Source: Bactericera cockerelli
Lineage: Eukaryota > Arthropoda > Insecta > Hemiptera > Triozidae
Assembly (NCBI GenBank): GCA_024516035.1
Contig: CM044960.1
Span: 16,748,183-16,812,182 of the forward strand
Reading direction: 5' to 3'
Length of the DNA: 64,000 nucleotides
Shown: piece by piece, positions 24,924 to 36,061 of the stretch
How the letters are laid out: every line of letters starts with the position of its first letter
Numbering within the stretch: position 1 is the stretch's first letter
Program-made: the position numbers and the translations under genes
The notes under the pieces: generated by a model
Databases searched by the model: none
Seen by the model: the letters and a program-made list of their open reading frames with translations, nothing else
What the model was told of the DNA's origin: nothing

Positions 24924-25556
24924 CCATAAATTTGTATTTTATCTGTATAATAAAGTACATATCAGTTTGAACAGGATTACAGAAAAATGAAAGAGGAGCA
25001 CAATATAGGTACAAGGTACATATTATAAAAATGAACGTAGGTACCTACCTACATAATTTCCAAAATAAATGAACGGGATATTTTATAAGACGATTAAAAT
25101 TAGTAACGAACTTTTGCTTACTATTTATTTTTTATTGCCTCATAAATTACTGTACTTAAAGGTACTTTGTGCGATTTAGGCATAGCGGAGAAATTAATAA
25201 ATGTATGGCAGTATGTTGAGGCTCACTGTTATTTGTGACGTTATAAACAAACGATTTGATAAAAGTTATGGAAGAACGACTCAGAGCCTGATTATACTCG
25301 TATATTACGATTAAAGGTCAGATAAGTCTTTATTGACCTAAATTGGATTGGTTGAAACTCCAACTTGAGGGAGGGCTGGCTCATCTTAACTTTGATTCTG
25401 TTCTGTATAGTTCGGCCCTTATTGTTCTTTGAAACAAACGAATCTGAAGAAAAAATCTTCATGGACTACAAATGAATAAAGTATTAGACGTTGTGATGGT
25501 AGTTTTGTTTTTATGTTGAGCAACAGAAAATTTTGCTTTCACTTTGCCGTAGTTCG

Positions 25557-25823
25557 ATTTTTTTTTTTTTTTTTTAAAGATGAGTATTTCACAGCCGTTC
25601 GTAGCCATGAAATAGGACCTACGGTAGGCGCTTGTGGTCTGTGTTGTAGCCTGCCCATCCCGTAGTATGCCTCCCCTCTGATGGGCGAAAAGTGACACAA
25701 TTAGGTGCTGGGTCAACACGAGCGTACCGGAAGGTATCCCTTAAAAACAATTGTAACAAATTAAGAATACAAATTTTTGTCGGCACGGGGGATCGAACCC
25801 GGGACCCTCCGCATGGCAAGTGA
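25557..25823 (-). mobile_element. tRNA-derived SINE (family 4), 5'-truncated
   Basis: On the minus strand the sequence starts near a box B (GGGTTCGATCCCCCGTGCCGA), runs through a body and ends in an A run, seen as T at 25559-25575. Box A is missing. The open frames over it are by-products. Confidence 0.7.
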
Positions 25824-26468
25824 CTGCTTAATATATATTTCTAAAAAAGATCTATTTCTCTTTTTGAAGTTTTATGCAGGAGGCTCTTAACAAAGAGTTC
25901 ATTTAGTTTTTGTTAAATTCTAAATACAATTATTTCGTTGTAAAGCGCTGTGTTCGATCTATTTGTTTATCTAAGAGAGTAAGAAGAAATACTTAGTAAG
26001 GGTTTTGGGTTTCATACCCCATTAATTTTCACAGAATTACCTAGAAGCCATTTTAATAATTTACATAATATCTGATGAGATTTTGCTAATCCGTACCTCT
26101 CCTCTTTTCCCCAGACGAAAGATTTCTTTCCTCGTAGCATTTGAATAACAAAAATTGAGATAAAAACTTTAATTACTTCACTTTTCTCTGTCTGTTTGCT
26201 TTGTTCAAATGATAATATAAATTCAATTAACAAGTACGGCATTATTAAAATAGCCCGCGGGAGGGAAATGTTGGGGAAACAAATTTTGGAACAGAATAAT
26301 AATGAATCGCACAGAAAAGAATTACGTACAAAAAAGAAGAAAAGAATTAATTACTCTAGTGGAATCCACTTCTTAATTGTCTATTTCAGTCCACAGAAAT
26401 TAAGTTTAAATTTATTCACTTTTGATAGACTTCGTATTAGAAGAATACTATTTTTTCTGTCTCTTTTA

Positions 26469-27183
26469 ACTTCCGAGAAATTTCTAATATTAGAAATCGG
26501 AAGTATTGTGTTCGTTTTTGTAAAAAAAAATATTTTTTTGCTCCGATTTCAATTTTTTTCAGATTTCTGGACGTTTCATTACCTCCTGAGCAAATTTTGT
26601 TTGTGTCTGTCTGTCGGTCTGTCGGTCTGTCGTCTGTTAAAACGATTCCTTGTAACGCGCAAATCTCGGAAACTACTCGACCGATTTTGATGAAATTTTG
26701 CACACATCTAGGAGACATTCTGTAGATGGTCCCATTTTAAATTCATCGAATTCGTACTAGCGGTTCTTGGTGAAAGAGCCCATGCGCCTGACCACTAACT
26801 TTTTACTTAAACGCTTATATCTCGTGAACGGTACACCCTATTTTAATGAAATTTTGTGTGTGTATGCATATAATTGTTTTACATAGGCTATTTATATATT
26901 ATTTTTTAATTAATTATAATTAGACTCTGATATTTAAGAAAATCCGAAATTTGGACAAAAAAGTCAAAAAATAAGGACCACGACTTGCCGATACAGAAAT
27001 TTTTGTGGAATCTAGAATGTAGAAAAAACGATTTTCTACCATATAAAACAAATTTGAAGAAAATCGGTGCAGTCGTTTTGGAGATACAAGTAATTTAGTA
27101 TAAATCTCAAAATTGGCACGTGTTAACAATGTGAAACAATCACGAGGAAGTATAGAGTCCATAATTGGCAGTGTTTTTTATAA
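26469..27183 (+). repeat. dispersed repeat R1, copy 1
   Basis: About 715 bp, repeated in the same orientation at 53045-53722 and as a 5' fragment at 55345-55400. It starts with a hairpin (ACTTCCGA.. / ..TCGGAAGT around ATTTCTAATATTAGAAAT), has a (GTCTGTCG)n patch, then AACTACTCGACCGATTTTGA and the similar motif CTCGTGAACGGTACACC, and ends ..CACGAGGAAGTA. No coding frame. It could be a non-autonomous DNA element; the class is not certain. Confidence 0.75.
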
Positions 27184-27317
27184 TAAAATAGAACAATAAA
27201 TAAAATAAAACATTTTATCGATACAATAACTGAAAAAATAGTGCTTTGCTATTTTTTCACTTGAGACATAATATTCTGTTCATAAATTATTACTAACTTG
27301 AAAATAAGTAATTTAGT

Positions 27318-28049
27318 ACAGGTATCGCATTGTAGGATGGCGTATGAACTCGAGCTGCGCAGTAAACGATTTTATGAAAATGCGCTCGAGTTTAAAATAG
27401 GAATAGTGTGCTAAGAAGTACTTCGGTGTTTTAGAGAACCAGTTCTTCATCAACTCTTATAACCATCATAATAATAACTATCATCATACTGACGATTTTG
27501 TCATTATTTTTCATTTCATTATTTATTCAAATGTCGTGCTTTTTCAACGGATATTATATGTAATTATATTCTAATAATCTAATTCTTTAATAATTTTTAG
27601 TATAATAAATAATTTTTGAACCCTAAAAAACAAAGTGCTTTTAATTATAAGTGAATATTTATAATAATTATAATTAATTTTTTTTTAACCTAAATAAAAT
27701 AAGAAAGTGTAAATTTTATAATAATCTAATTTTTTAATTATTAAAAAAAAAAAAAAAAATATCTATCTTATTTAAATTGCATCATACTATAATCATTTTA
27801 ATATTGTTATGATTTTAAAATAAAGATACCAAAGTTAGACGTTACCTAACACAATTATCTTGTCATGTTTTTGAAGAGTCTAGTTCTTATTGACCCCTTG
27901 TTCGAGACAGAGAAATTCCCAAACAAAGATTATTGTATAACCTCAAAATTTGATCTACAAACCTAAAAGCCGTCGCATTTTTCCCCTCATTTTTAACTTA
28001 ATCGCGCGAGAGGGAGGTTCATACGCCATGCTACCCTGCGATACCTGTA
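27318..28049. mobile_element. inverted-repeat element with TACAGGTATCGC ends
   Basis: The left end TACAGGTATCGCATTGTAGG, followed by ATGGCGTATGAAC, matches the reverse complement of the right end (TACAGGTATCGCAGGGTAGC, ATGGCGTATGAAC) with few mismatches. The 650-bp interior is very AT-rich with no coding frame. MITE-like, possible TA target. Confidence 0.75.
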
Positions 28050-28296
28050 TCCATGAAGCAGCCCCTGGTTGTCACTCATACAAGTAACGAATCATTTTTT
28101 CTCAAGAGGTACGTGTGGGACCCGGAGAGAAGATTTTTTTTTGCACCCACCCAGGGGATTTGAACCCCCCCCCCGTTACCTGCCGAGTGGTGAAGACTAA
28201 ATTTTCAAACTCTATAATCCGCAGGATTTAAATGAGCTCATCAAAGAGAGCGAATCAATTTCAAAACTTCTCAGGACAACACTTTTTGAGTTTACT

Positions 28297-29267
28297 TTAA
28301 CCTTTTGCACTGCAGTGAAAAAAAATTGGAACTACTCAATCATACGGTCCAGTGCATGTCCCACATGCAACCATAGAAACGCCGCTACACTCCAGTATAA
28401 AATTTACAAGAACAGTCCTTAAGGTCCAGTGCATGTCCCACATGCAACTATTAATAACGCTCTTACGGTCCAGTGCATGTCCCACATGCAAGATTTCCCT
28501 CCACTTTATTCGATTTCATTTTATATTTTCCTTTAATTATCAGATTATCAGATTTATTCTGGTCGATTCGTGATATTCCGTAGAATATTTGCGAACAAGT
28601 CAAAAGTGTCTAAAATGTAAGCCGGCTGTGTAAACAAACATTATTATCAGTGCAACCTGCGGAAGGTTGGTTCAGTGTAGTACCTGTTCTATCGTCTTTA
28701 TTTCTGTGAGTAAAGAAGAAGCAAAGAAAATTCGAAATTTACTTTGTGGTAAGTAATTTATTTTCTTTATATGTTTATTTGAGGGTCAAAGATACCTCTG
28801 CAAAGTATATCTCTGTCTCTTTCTAGCACACTTGTTGACATGAGTTAGACTAAGATGGATGATGTGTGATACAGGGTGGCGTTGTTTAGCATTGATTTCA
28901 CGACCTCTTCAACACATTTCTTTTTGTACTTCCACTACCTACCTTTTTTTAACAGTGTTTTATAGCTAATTATTTACCCATTTTTAACTCCCATATCGCT
29001 AATTGGGGATCTATTGTTCTTTTTACAAAGTCAAAGTTTGGGTCGTCTACAAACACCCTGTATACGAGGTCTGTAATTTGAAAGAAAAAATCTACTGGAC
29101 CGTAGCGCTTCGTTTCTTTCCAAAACAACTCGACCTGATGAACAAACAGAACAATGCATGTGGGACATGCACTGGACCTTAAGGACTGTTCTAGTGAATT
29201 TTATACTGGAGTGTACGGCGTTTTCTATGGTTGCATGTGGGACATGCACTGGACCGTAAAAGGTTAA
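28297..29267. mobile_element. 971-bp TTAA-flanked element with repeated CAGTGCATGTCCCACATGCA modules
   Basis: It is flanked by TTAA and both ends begin CCTTTT, as in piggyBac-type elements. The module around GTCCAGTGCATGTCCCACAT occurs three times from the left (near 28350, 28428 and 28468) and twice, inverted, near the right end (29153-29178, 29231-29257). A 100-bp block next to the outer modules is also inverted between the ends. No transposase frame. A smaller CAGGGTG-ended element (28872-29063) sits inside it. Confidence 0.8.
28872..29063. mobile_element. small CAGGGTG-ended inverted-repeat element nested in the TTAA element
   Basis: The left end ATACAGGGTGGCGTTGT and right end ACAAACACCCTGTATAC are imperfect inverted copies about 190 bp apart, in the interior of the 28297-29267 element, which gives an insertion order. 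Confidence 0.55.
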
Positions 29268-30572
29268 TTTTTTACTTTTCCAATTTTATCCTTGAAATGA
29301 CATTTCCACTTGCGTGATGAAAATTGAATTTCTCGTATGTCCAAGTGATTGTTGATTAGGTACGAGTATCTATATCTAATATTTCAGTAATATTATTACT
29401 TTCTTACTTAGATCAGATGCAGAGGAGATTTCCTTCTGACCGCTAAGAAATAACTTCTTCCCGTAGAATGGGAAGAAGTTATTCTTAATTTTGGATTCTT
29501 AAAAAAAAAATCTAAAATTAAAATACTTTTTAGTTGTTTTTGGAAACATGTGTTCTGTGTCCTGTATCTAAAAAAATAAAAGAATAGATAATTCATTTTT
29601 TTGTAGCAGGTACCTAACAATAAAAAGTTTGGAATTTGACCAATTAACGTAAAATTGACATTGTTGTCACCTTATTAACATATCTTTTGAGAATGTAGAA
29701 AACGTAGAATGTAACAATGTAGAAAAAATATTAGTTGTTAACTCAAAAGCGTGAAAGTTCACATTAGCTAAACATTTCACAGTAGTGTCGACAGTAGTAA
29801 AAATTTTAAATTATAATTCTCCTATTTTTGTGTTTTTTATTTATTCATTTTCATGTTATTATGGTCAATTTATGTACCCAAAATTTCATGATTGAGAGGC
29901 GAGAAGCAGCTACAGCTAGACATAGACAAGCAACAGTTTTAAATACCGAGTCATTAAATTAGAAAATATTAGCAGGTAGTAAATTTTTAAGTCCATTTTT
30001 CGTACTTTCAGGATCTCTTATCTAAGATAATTGTTCGCCTTCACACCCAGGGAACAGGTGTTAGTGGTAGTTTTTCTATACATAGAAAAAGAAACTAATA
30101 AAACTCATGTATGTCTCGTTCACATACAAAAAACTAGATCCTAGTAGTTATTCTATGACGTAATAGATAACTCAGATGGTATCGGAGAGTAGATTTAAAT
30201 ACATACTACGTCCTACATAGATACATAATTCAAATGTGCTGGCTTATTGTATAGTCAAACTTTTTACTAACAGCCAACAGCCTTTTGAACAGTAGGTAAA
30301 ATCTTACAATTTGCACCAGGCTCATTGCTAAGAAACTGATTTACACATAGTTACATTACGATAAAGTTGTTAACGGAATGTGTATTATTATTCTCATGAC
30401 TCATTATAAATGGTGAGGTCCAACACATGCAACTTTGCACATTGGACCTCACCTAAACTTTAAATACTATTTTTAATATATTCATAAAAATTGATGAACA
30501 TTTTTTTTTTTTTTTTTTTTTTTTTTACTGTTCTATCATTTTGTTATTTTTGATAAAATGTTTGTTGATTTA

Positions 30573-30611
30573 TAAAAATACAAATAAAGTACCTTGAAAA
30601 AAAAAAAAAAA
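30573..30611 (+). mobile_element. retrotransposed A tail just upstream of the exon 7 acceptor
   Basis: AATAAA followed by AGTACCTTG-type sequence and a run of about 16 A looks like the 3' end of a reverse-transcribed RNA. It ends 22 bp before the exon 7 acceptor. A T run at 30500-30526 lies nearby. Confidence 0.45.
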
Positions 30612-30633
30612 CTGTTTTCCTATGATCCCGCAG

Positions 30634-30768
30634 GTCTCGTCAAACGACCTGGACTCCTCAGGGGAGCAGACCAGCACCACAGCGGAGGAGCTGACGGGGG
30701 AGGGAGAGGAGGACAAGGCGGTGCCTGAGGATGCAGAGGCGTCCAGTGCGAACCGGCTCTCTGACCGG
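30634..30768 (+). CDS. gene A exon 7: acidic segment
   Basis: A 45-codon phase-0 exon (CCCGCAG acceptor, CGG|GTAAGA donor). It encodes VSSNDLDSSGEQTSTTAEEL and a Glu/Asp-rich end (GEGEEDKAVPEDAEA). It joins exon 6 in frame (..ESVPE|VSSNDLD). Codons switch here to G/C at the third base, unlike exons 2-6. Confidence 0.75.
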
Positions 30769-30780
30769 GTAAGACTCGGG

Positions 30781-30886
30781 GACCCTATTCTAGTTATAGT
30801 CAAAACTCTATTCTAGTAGTCAAAACCCTATTCTAGTAGTCAAAACACTATTATAGAAGTTAGAACCCTATTCTAGTTGTCAAAAC
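30781..30886 (+). repeat. tandem repeat of about 22 bp directly after the exon 7 donor
   Basis: Five degenerate copies of CCCTATTCTAGTAGTCAAAA start 12 bp after the donor site. Confidence 0.85.
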
Positions 30887-30990
30887 GAAAAGGAAAAGGA
30901 AAATGAATCTCCATCGTGATGTAATAACCAAAATCAGCTGTCAGCATTTGAAAGCGAGTCTTTATTTATGCTTATTAGCTTTTCTTTCAG

Positions 30991-31080
30991 ATCATCAAGC
31001 TGGCTATTGAGAAGGGGCGGGGCACCACCACAGCGCCCAGCGTGACCCAGGACAGTGGTTCAACACCCGCACCACCTGCG
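30991..31080 (+). CDS. gene A exon 8
   Basis: A 30-codon phase-0 exon, TTTCTTTCAG acceptor and GCG|GTAAGT donor. It encodes IIKLAIEKGRGTTTAPSVTQ and GSTPAPPA. GC-rich codons, as in exon 7. Confidence 0.75.
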
Positions 31081-31672
31081 GTAAGTAACTACCACACCGG
31101 TGGATTGATTGATTGCATGGATTTTATTCTGAAAGGAATTCAGAAAGCTCTAAACATAAATTTATTGAACTAATTTCTGACCTATCTCTAATAGCTTACA
31201 ATCCAGCTAGGTATATCAGACTGTCCATCTGGTCCATCATTTCCCTTATGTATTGCCTCCATCAAAATTAAAATAATAATATCAAAATGAAAATAGATAT
31301 AAAATAAATTTTGAATTCAGGTTTAAAATTTACCTATATGTTTCTGGGGCAATTACCTATCACGAGTAGCAGTTCGTATAAAATTTAAGGCTTTGTTTAT
31401 TTTTTTCTCTCTTAATGAAAAATCAACAGTCAAAAGTGTTATAAAATAATAATATTATTTTGTTTATATTTGACTTTCTCCAAGATTTGTTCTTAATTAT
31501 GCTAATTATACGAATAACTCGTAAAAATATTCAAGAATATAATTTTCTAGTTCTAATTTTGTGCTCTATTTTATTTTACAAAATAAAACATGAACCTTAT
31601 TATTTCTATCTGTGTGTATTCAGACTTCAACATTGCGGAAACATAATCTTTTCATTTTCTCTTGTTTTATAG

Positions 31673-31732
31673 AAACTCACTGACGCTCAGAAAATTGAAG
31701 AAAACATTATTTTTAGCACATCTAACAGCAAG
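31673..31732 (+). CDS. gene A exon 9
   Basis: A 20-codon phase-0 exon encoding KLTDAQKIEENIIFSTSNSK. Acceptor TTTTATAG, donor AAG|GTAATG. Short and without homology evidence; supported by two good splice sites and an open, phase-compatible frame. Confidence 0.6.
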
Positions 31733-32432
31733 GTAATGCTATATATTTTTTATTATTATTTTTCCTTAGATATTAGTTATTAAATTAATAATGAAAGAAA
31801 AAGAGGTAGAACGAAACTTTCATAAACTAACCGCCATTTTTCTCTTTGATTCTATTTTGACTTTTTTTGTTACAATCTAATGAAACAGCAAAGGTTTTTG
31901 TATGAATTTTAATTTTTAATTATCTTCTTAATATACATATTTACAATCTATTTTAAACCTAATACCCACTAATTTCACAGTTGTCATTGTCACTACTAAT
32001 ACACTTACCTATGTATTTCTGTTTCAGATATTTCCTTAATACTTACCAATTACGCCTTGCTAAATACATCACTAATATCGCAAATAAACATACTCTCTCT
32101 CTCTCTCCCTCTCCCTCCCCCCTAATATTCACCTTACGTCCCACATACTTTCTGAATAGTAGTTCTTTAAAATAAAATATTTATTAGGTTGGTTTCCCGT
32201 TCAGTCTCTTCATTTGAATCGAAACTATGTTATTATAATCTTTTATCAAAATAAGTTCAAGTTTATTTCTATTTTTGTGGTGCTCACAAATTCCTCCTCT
32301 AAAGTCTATTATTGAACTCTAAATGTTCAAAACTTGACTACCCTTACCAGGCGCTGACTTTGCGAAACACTTATAATAAAGTTTTTCAAGATTGTGACAT
32401 AAGTTTAACATTGTTCATGTTAATTCAAGTTC

Positions 32433-32478
<46 letters not shown>

Positions 32479-32882
32479 CATTTATTATAGTGTGCGAACA
32501 TTTTATTTTATGTTATATACACTGAAAAATGAAGTTAAATCACATTTTTAATTGAGGTAAATTGAAAAACTAGATGATGAAATGTTTTTCCTTAGAAAGG
32601 TCAGAAAGGAAGGAGGTTATTAGGGTGCGTTACTGTTATTTAGTGGAAGATACAATGATGAGTTTTAGGTATATACAAGAGAAAAATGTACCCTGGAGGA
32701 AAAATCATAAATTTTACGAAAAAAGTATCAATAAACATAAAAGGTAAGTTGTAAAAAAAAAAAAAAAAAAAAAAAAAATTGAAATAAAGGTACATAATCA
32801 TTGATACATGAGTAAAGTATTAACATATACGTTTTGAATATACCTAAAAGAGGATATAATTTATGTACATATACCTAGTTGG

Positions 32883-33155
32883 TTAAGTGGAAATATTATC
32901 CACATTTTTGAGGAACATCTTAGGATCGGCAAAAAGAGTCCTCAGAAGACGGGTGATTCTAGCCTTCATGTTGGTAGAAGTGTCAGGAGAAGAATGGACA
33001 TTTTGAAGAATGTTCTTCAGGTTGATAAGGGGAAGATCGGATTGAGCGACAATCTCCTGTTTTTTCTGGGCATTTCTGAGTTTACCCAGAAGATTGCAGA
33101 ACTCGTCTGCCGTGACAGAAGTTTCCTTGGTATCAGTTATTATTTTTGATACCAA
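32883..33155 (-). CDS. C-terminal part of LINE ORF1, shifted frame
   Basis: 90 codons overlapping the main ORF1 frame by 16 nt, reading KIITDTKETSVTADEFCNLL and ending KARITRLLRTLFADPKMFLK. Helical, Lys/Arg/Leu-rich tails of this kind close many LINE ORF1 proteins. Read with the previous entry as one broken ORF1. A second small protein is the less likely alternative. Confidence 0.6.
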   Translation of the reverse strand: MVSKIITDTKETSVTADEFCNLLGKLRNAQKKQEIVAQSDLPLINLKNILQNVHSSPDTSTNMKARITRLLRTLFADPKMFLKNVDNIST

Positions 33156-34255
33156 GGATTTAAAACCCTCAGAGAGTTCTGGATCTGCAGGGGGGAGGAG
33201 GAGGTTTTTATTTTCTTCTCGTGTTGAGTTTCTGAGCTGAGTAGGGATCTCTTCTTATTTTTCGGGGTCTCTGGATTTTTGAGAGCGGGAAACTCCTCAG
33301 TCGCGGACGTGGTAGTTGATACTAGGGAGGAAGTGATGGTCGGCTCTCCCAGGGACTCTAGAGAGGAAGAATGAGAGGAGGAGAATTTAGGGAAGAAATC
33401 ATTCTTCAAGGGGCTGGACTCTTCACTTATTTCCATCTCCGTGTTTTCATCCCTGAACTCACAAGGTGGGGGAGGAGGGAGAGGGGGAGAAGAACTGGAG
33501 AGATTGTCATTTGAAATTGGAGGAGATGTGAATTTAATCTCTTCTAATCTTTGTTGAGCTGAAAAAGTTTGAATTGATTCAGGACAGTTTTTGGAAACAT
33601 GTCCCTCCTTTCCGCAGCTGAAACATCTAGGGGTGTCAAAGGATAGGTAGATGGTATGTGGGACATTTTTACATGTAACAGTTATGTTAGTAGGAATTTT
33701 TTCTCTGTCTTCTGTCCGAATCTGTACTTGTCTCTTGTACGCCAAGATGTGCCGCAAGCGATAATCTCGCATACCGTAATTTGTTAACTTGATGTCGGAC
33801 ATAAGACGGACACTTTTTTTAAGTTCATCGACTAACAAGTGGTTAGGAAGGTGGGGAGCCACATTGTGCAGGTACAAAATAAGTCCTGGGTCAATAAGCT
33901 TTCTTATCGGTAATATATGGTCATCAATTTTTACGGACTCATTTTTGGCAGCGAAATCGTTAAGCACACATTGAGAAGAAAGATGCATCACTATTCTGGA
34001 ACCATTTCTTCCTCCATAGATTATTTTCTGAAAATCTCCATCCAGAAGATTTCCAACAGCGACAAAATATTTATCAATTGAGATGGAATCTATGCATGGG
34101 AGAAAGAAAGCACATTCAAGAGGGAGCATTAAGGAATCATTTACTGGCTTAGATTGAGATTGAAGAGAAAAGGAAGAACTGAAGGATGATGGAGCTGCTG
34201 ACCTCTTGTGGGTAAAAGTAGAACCTCGGGAAAGAACGGAAGAGAATGAAGTCAT
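33140..34255 (-). CDS. LINE ORF1 (gag-like protein with one CCHC knuckle)
   Basis: A 371-codon frame. A Ser-rich start is followed by a folded-looking middle (residues about 50-205) and one zinc knuckle CFSCGKEGHVSKNC (C211, C214, H219, C224; CX2CX4HX4C). The rest is Ser/Pro-rich with a basic patch (KNKKRS, EKKIKTSS). This order (RRM-like or PRE_C2HC-like region, then CCHC) is typical of ORF1 proteins of jockey-type insect LINEs, which bind element RNA. The frame ends at 33140 where the next frame (32883-33155) takes over, suggesting a single-base change and not the natural end. Confidence 0.8.
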   Translation of the reverse strand: MTSFSSVLSRGSTFTHKRSAAPSSFSSSFSLQSQSKPVNDSLMLPLECAFFLPCIDSISIDKYFVAVGNLLDGDFQKIIYGGRNGSRIVMHLSSQCVLNDFAAKNESVKIDDHILPIRKLIDPGLILYLHNVAPHLPNHLLVDELKKSVRLMSDIKLTNYGMRDYRLRHILAYKRQVQIRTEDREKIPTNITVTCKNVPHTIYLSFDTPRCFSCGKEGHVSKNCPESIQTFSAQQRLEEIKFTSPPISNDNLSSSSPPLPPPPPCEFRDENTEMEISEESSPLKNDFFPKFSSSHSSSLESLGEPTITSSLVSTTTSATEEFPALKNPETPKNKKRSLLSSETQHEKKIKTSSSPLQIQNSLRVLNPWYQK

Positions 34256-35702
34256 AGCGGAGAAAGAAAAATTTCTTCTGAGTCCACGGAATAAAATAAT
34301 GTGAGTGGCTAAAATCTGGAAAAATCGCGAACGGGATCAAAGAGTCTTAATGATAGAAATCATGTTATTATATGAATGGGAACAAAGGTAAAAATAGAAA
34401 TCACTATTATCACAGGAAAAGAAGGGAAAAAGTTCATTGAAAAAAGGTATCTAATAACTGTTTTAAACGGAATAATAGTCAATCAGACATGATTAAGCAC
34501 TTCTTTAAGATACATATGCAAAAATTGAACGTTCAAAACTTTAAATAATTCGAGAAAAATGTAAATAACAGGGAGCGTAAAATTTGTGACTGCTCTGGAG
34601 AAAAGTAGGAAGAAGAATGAAGTTCAGTTTTAATGATGAAACTGTAAATTTTCTTGCAAGAATTGTTTTCCTGTATTGGAGATAACACTATGTATTCGCT
34701 TTGATATTCGTTTCAAGACAGCAAGGAGAAAGTTGAGATGAGAGGAAGTTCAGTAGAATATATTTTTAATTTAGGCAGGTAGGTAGTTGAATAAAAATTT
34801 GCGTGACCAAGTATTTGTATGTACGCCTAGTATTTAATATAGTTATGCAATGTGCAAGTTTGCGATAATCTATTATTTTCATCGAAAGAAATTCAATCCA
34901 TTAAATGCTTTGAATATCCATCTGTAATTTGAATTATCAATAAATAATAAAGTCGAAAAACATAAAATGGAATTCTGTACGTCTTCATGAATAACAAATT
35001 TAATCAGTACGCTTCACTAACATTGGAATTTTTGCACATGAAATAACTAGAACAGTATCTATTCAATAATCCCTCTAAAGATCTTCTCCTTTCAATTTGC
35101 TTTTTCTCAAACCTACTATTGGGGTCGTCATTGATTAACATATTCCACATTGTTGAGGTTGGTTGGTTCTGAAACTTCTAGTTCTATGTATGTTATTGCG
35201 TCTGTTGACCCTCTTAACGCCAACCCTGGTAACGGCGCCAATGATTTATGTTATTGTCTTCTGGCCTGATACATATATTATCTGGTACCGTATGTGTTTC
35301 ACGTCCCACAGTGAGACAATATTGTTTCTGTGAAGAGATTGGATTCAGTAGATACCTAATGGAGAACAGTCTGTATTCTCTGTAAGTGCTGATTGAAACT
35401 GGATTAAAGTTTTTATTGTTTATGCTAGTCTAGGAATTTTATTAAAAAAAAAAGTATTCCCCCAAGCTATAATTTTATTAACATTCAGATAGATACCATC
35501 AATAATTAGTAATCATGACCCCATGAAAGGTAGATAAAGAGACTTTATCGTACCTATTCATTTGTAAAACACTAATTTACATAAATAAAAAAAAATCAGA
35601 CTTCAGTATGAGGTATATCCATTCATAAACATCAGTCAGAATAAAGATTTGCCATCAAATACCTAATCCAAATACATAATTATGTAAGATTATTACTGAA
35701 TT

Positions 35703-36061
35703 ATCTCATAGGATAATATAGCCAGCCTCCGTGGCGTAACGGTTGAGACTACTGCCCGTAATCCAGAGATCCCGGGTTCGATCCCAGGTTAGGGCAAACT
35801 TTTCGAAGAAAATTCTGTTCCTTCCAAACACGTGAGGCTAGCATTTCCGACCTTATCCAGGCTGGGTGAGCTTAATGTGAGTAGCTGGTACCATTCCCAA
35901 CAAATGGAGGGTAAAACCACCATCGTGACTGACTCAAATCAGGATGTTAAAACCAAATAGAAAGAAGCCTAGACATTGGATTTGGGCGTCCATATAATCC
36001 TCTCACCACCGTGATAAAGGTACATATATTTATGTGCCTATATCACGGACACGGAATCATT
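35703..36061 (+). mobile_element. tRNA-headed SINE (family 1) with target duplication
   Basis: The tRNA-like head at 35721-35797 has box A TGGCGTAACGG and box B GGGTTCGATCCC, better preserved than the copy at 1936. The shared body (CAGGCTGGGTGAG, AATGGAGGGTAAAACC) follows. The direct repeat ATTATTACTGAATT at 35689-35702 and 36062-36075 (similarity continues through CTCATAG) marks the insertion. Confidence 0.85.

Larger units (their letters stand above)
24324..30633. other. gene A intron 6
   Basis: A 6.3-kb intron from GTAAGT to CCCGCAG. It carries a TTAA-flanked palindromic element (24643-24923), a minus-strand tRNA-derived SINE (25557-25823), the 26469 repeat, an inverted-repeat element (27318-28049) and the 971-bp TTAA element (28297-29267). 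A retrotransposed-looking A tail lies only 23 bp before the acceptor. Confidence 0.6.
32435..34619 (-). mobile_element. complete-looking LINE copy with ORF1 only (no reverse transcriptase)
   Basis: The minus-strand element ends in an A tail (42 T at 32435-32476) and is bounded by a direct repeat AAGTTCAGTTTT (from 32427, running into the tail, and from 34620), a 12-bp match that fits a target duplication. From its 5' end: about 360 nt untranslated, ORF1 (34255 to about 32883 with one frame change), about 400 nt untranslated, then the tail. No endonuclease or reverse transcriptase frame is present. The arrangement resembles gag-only elements such as Drosophila HeT-A or mammalian HAL1, and would need another LINE to move. 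Its 5' boundary rests on the direct repeat. Confidence 0.7.
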
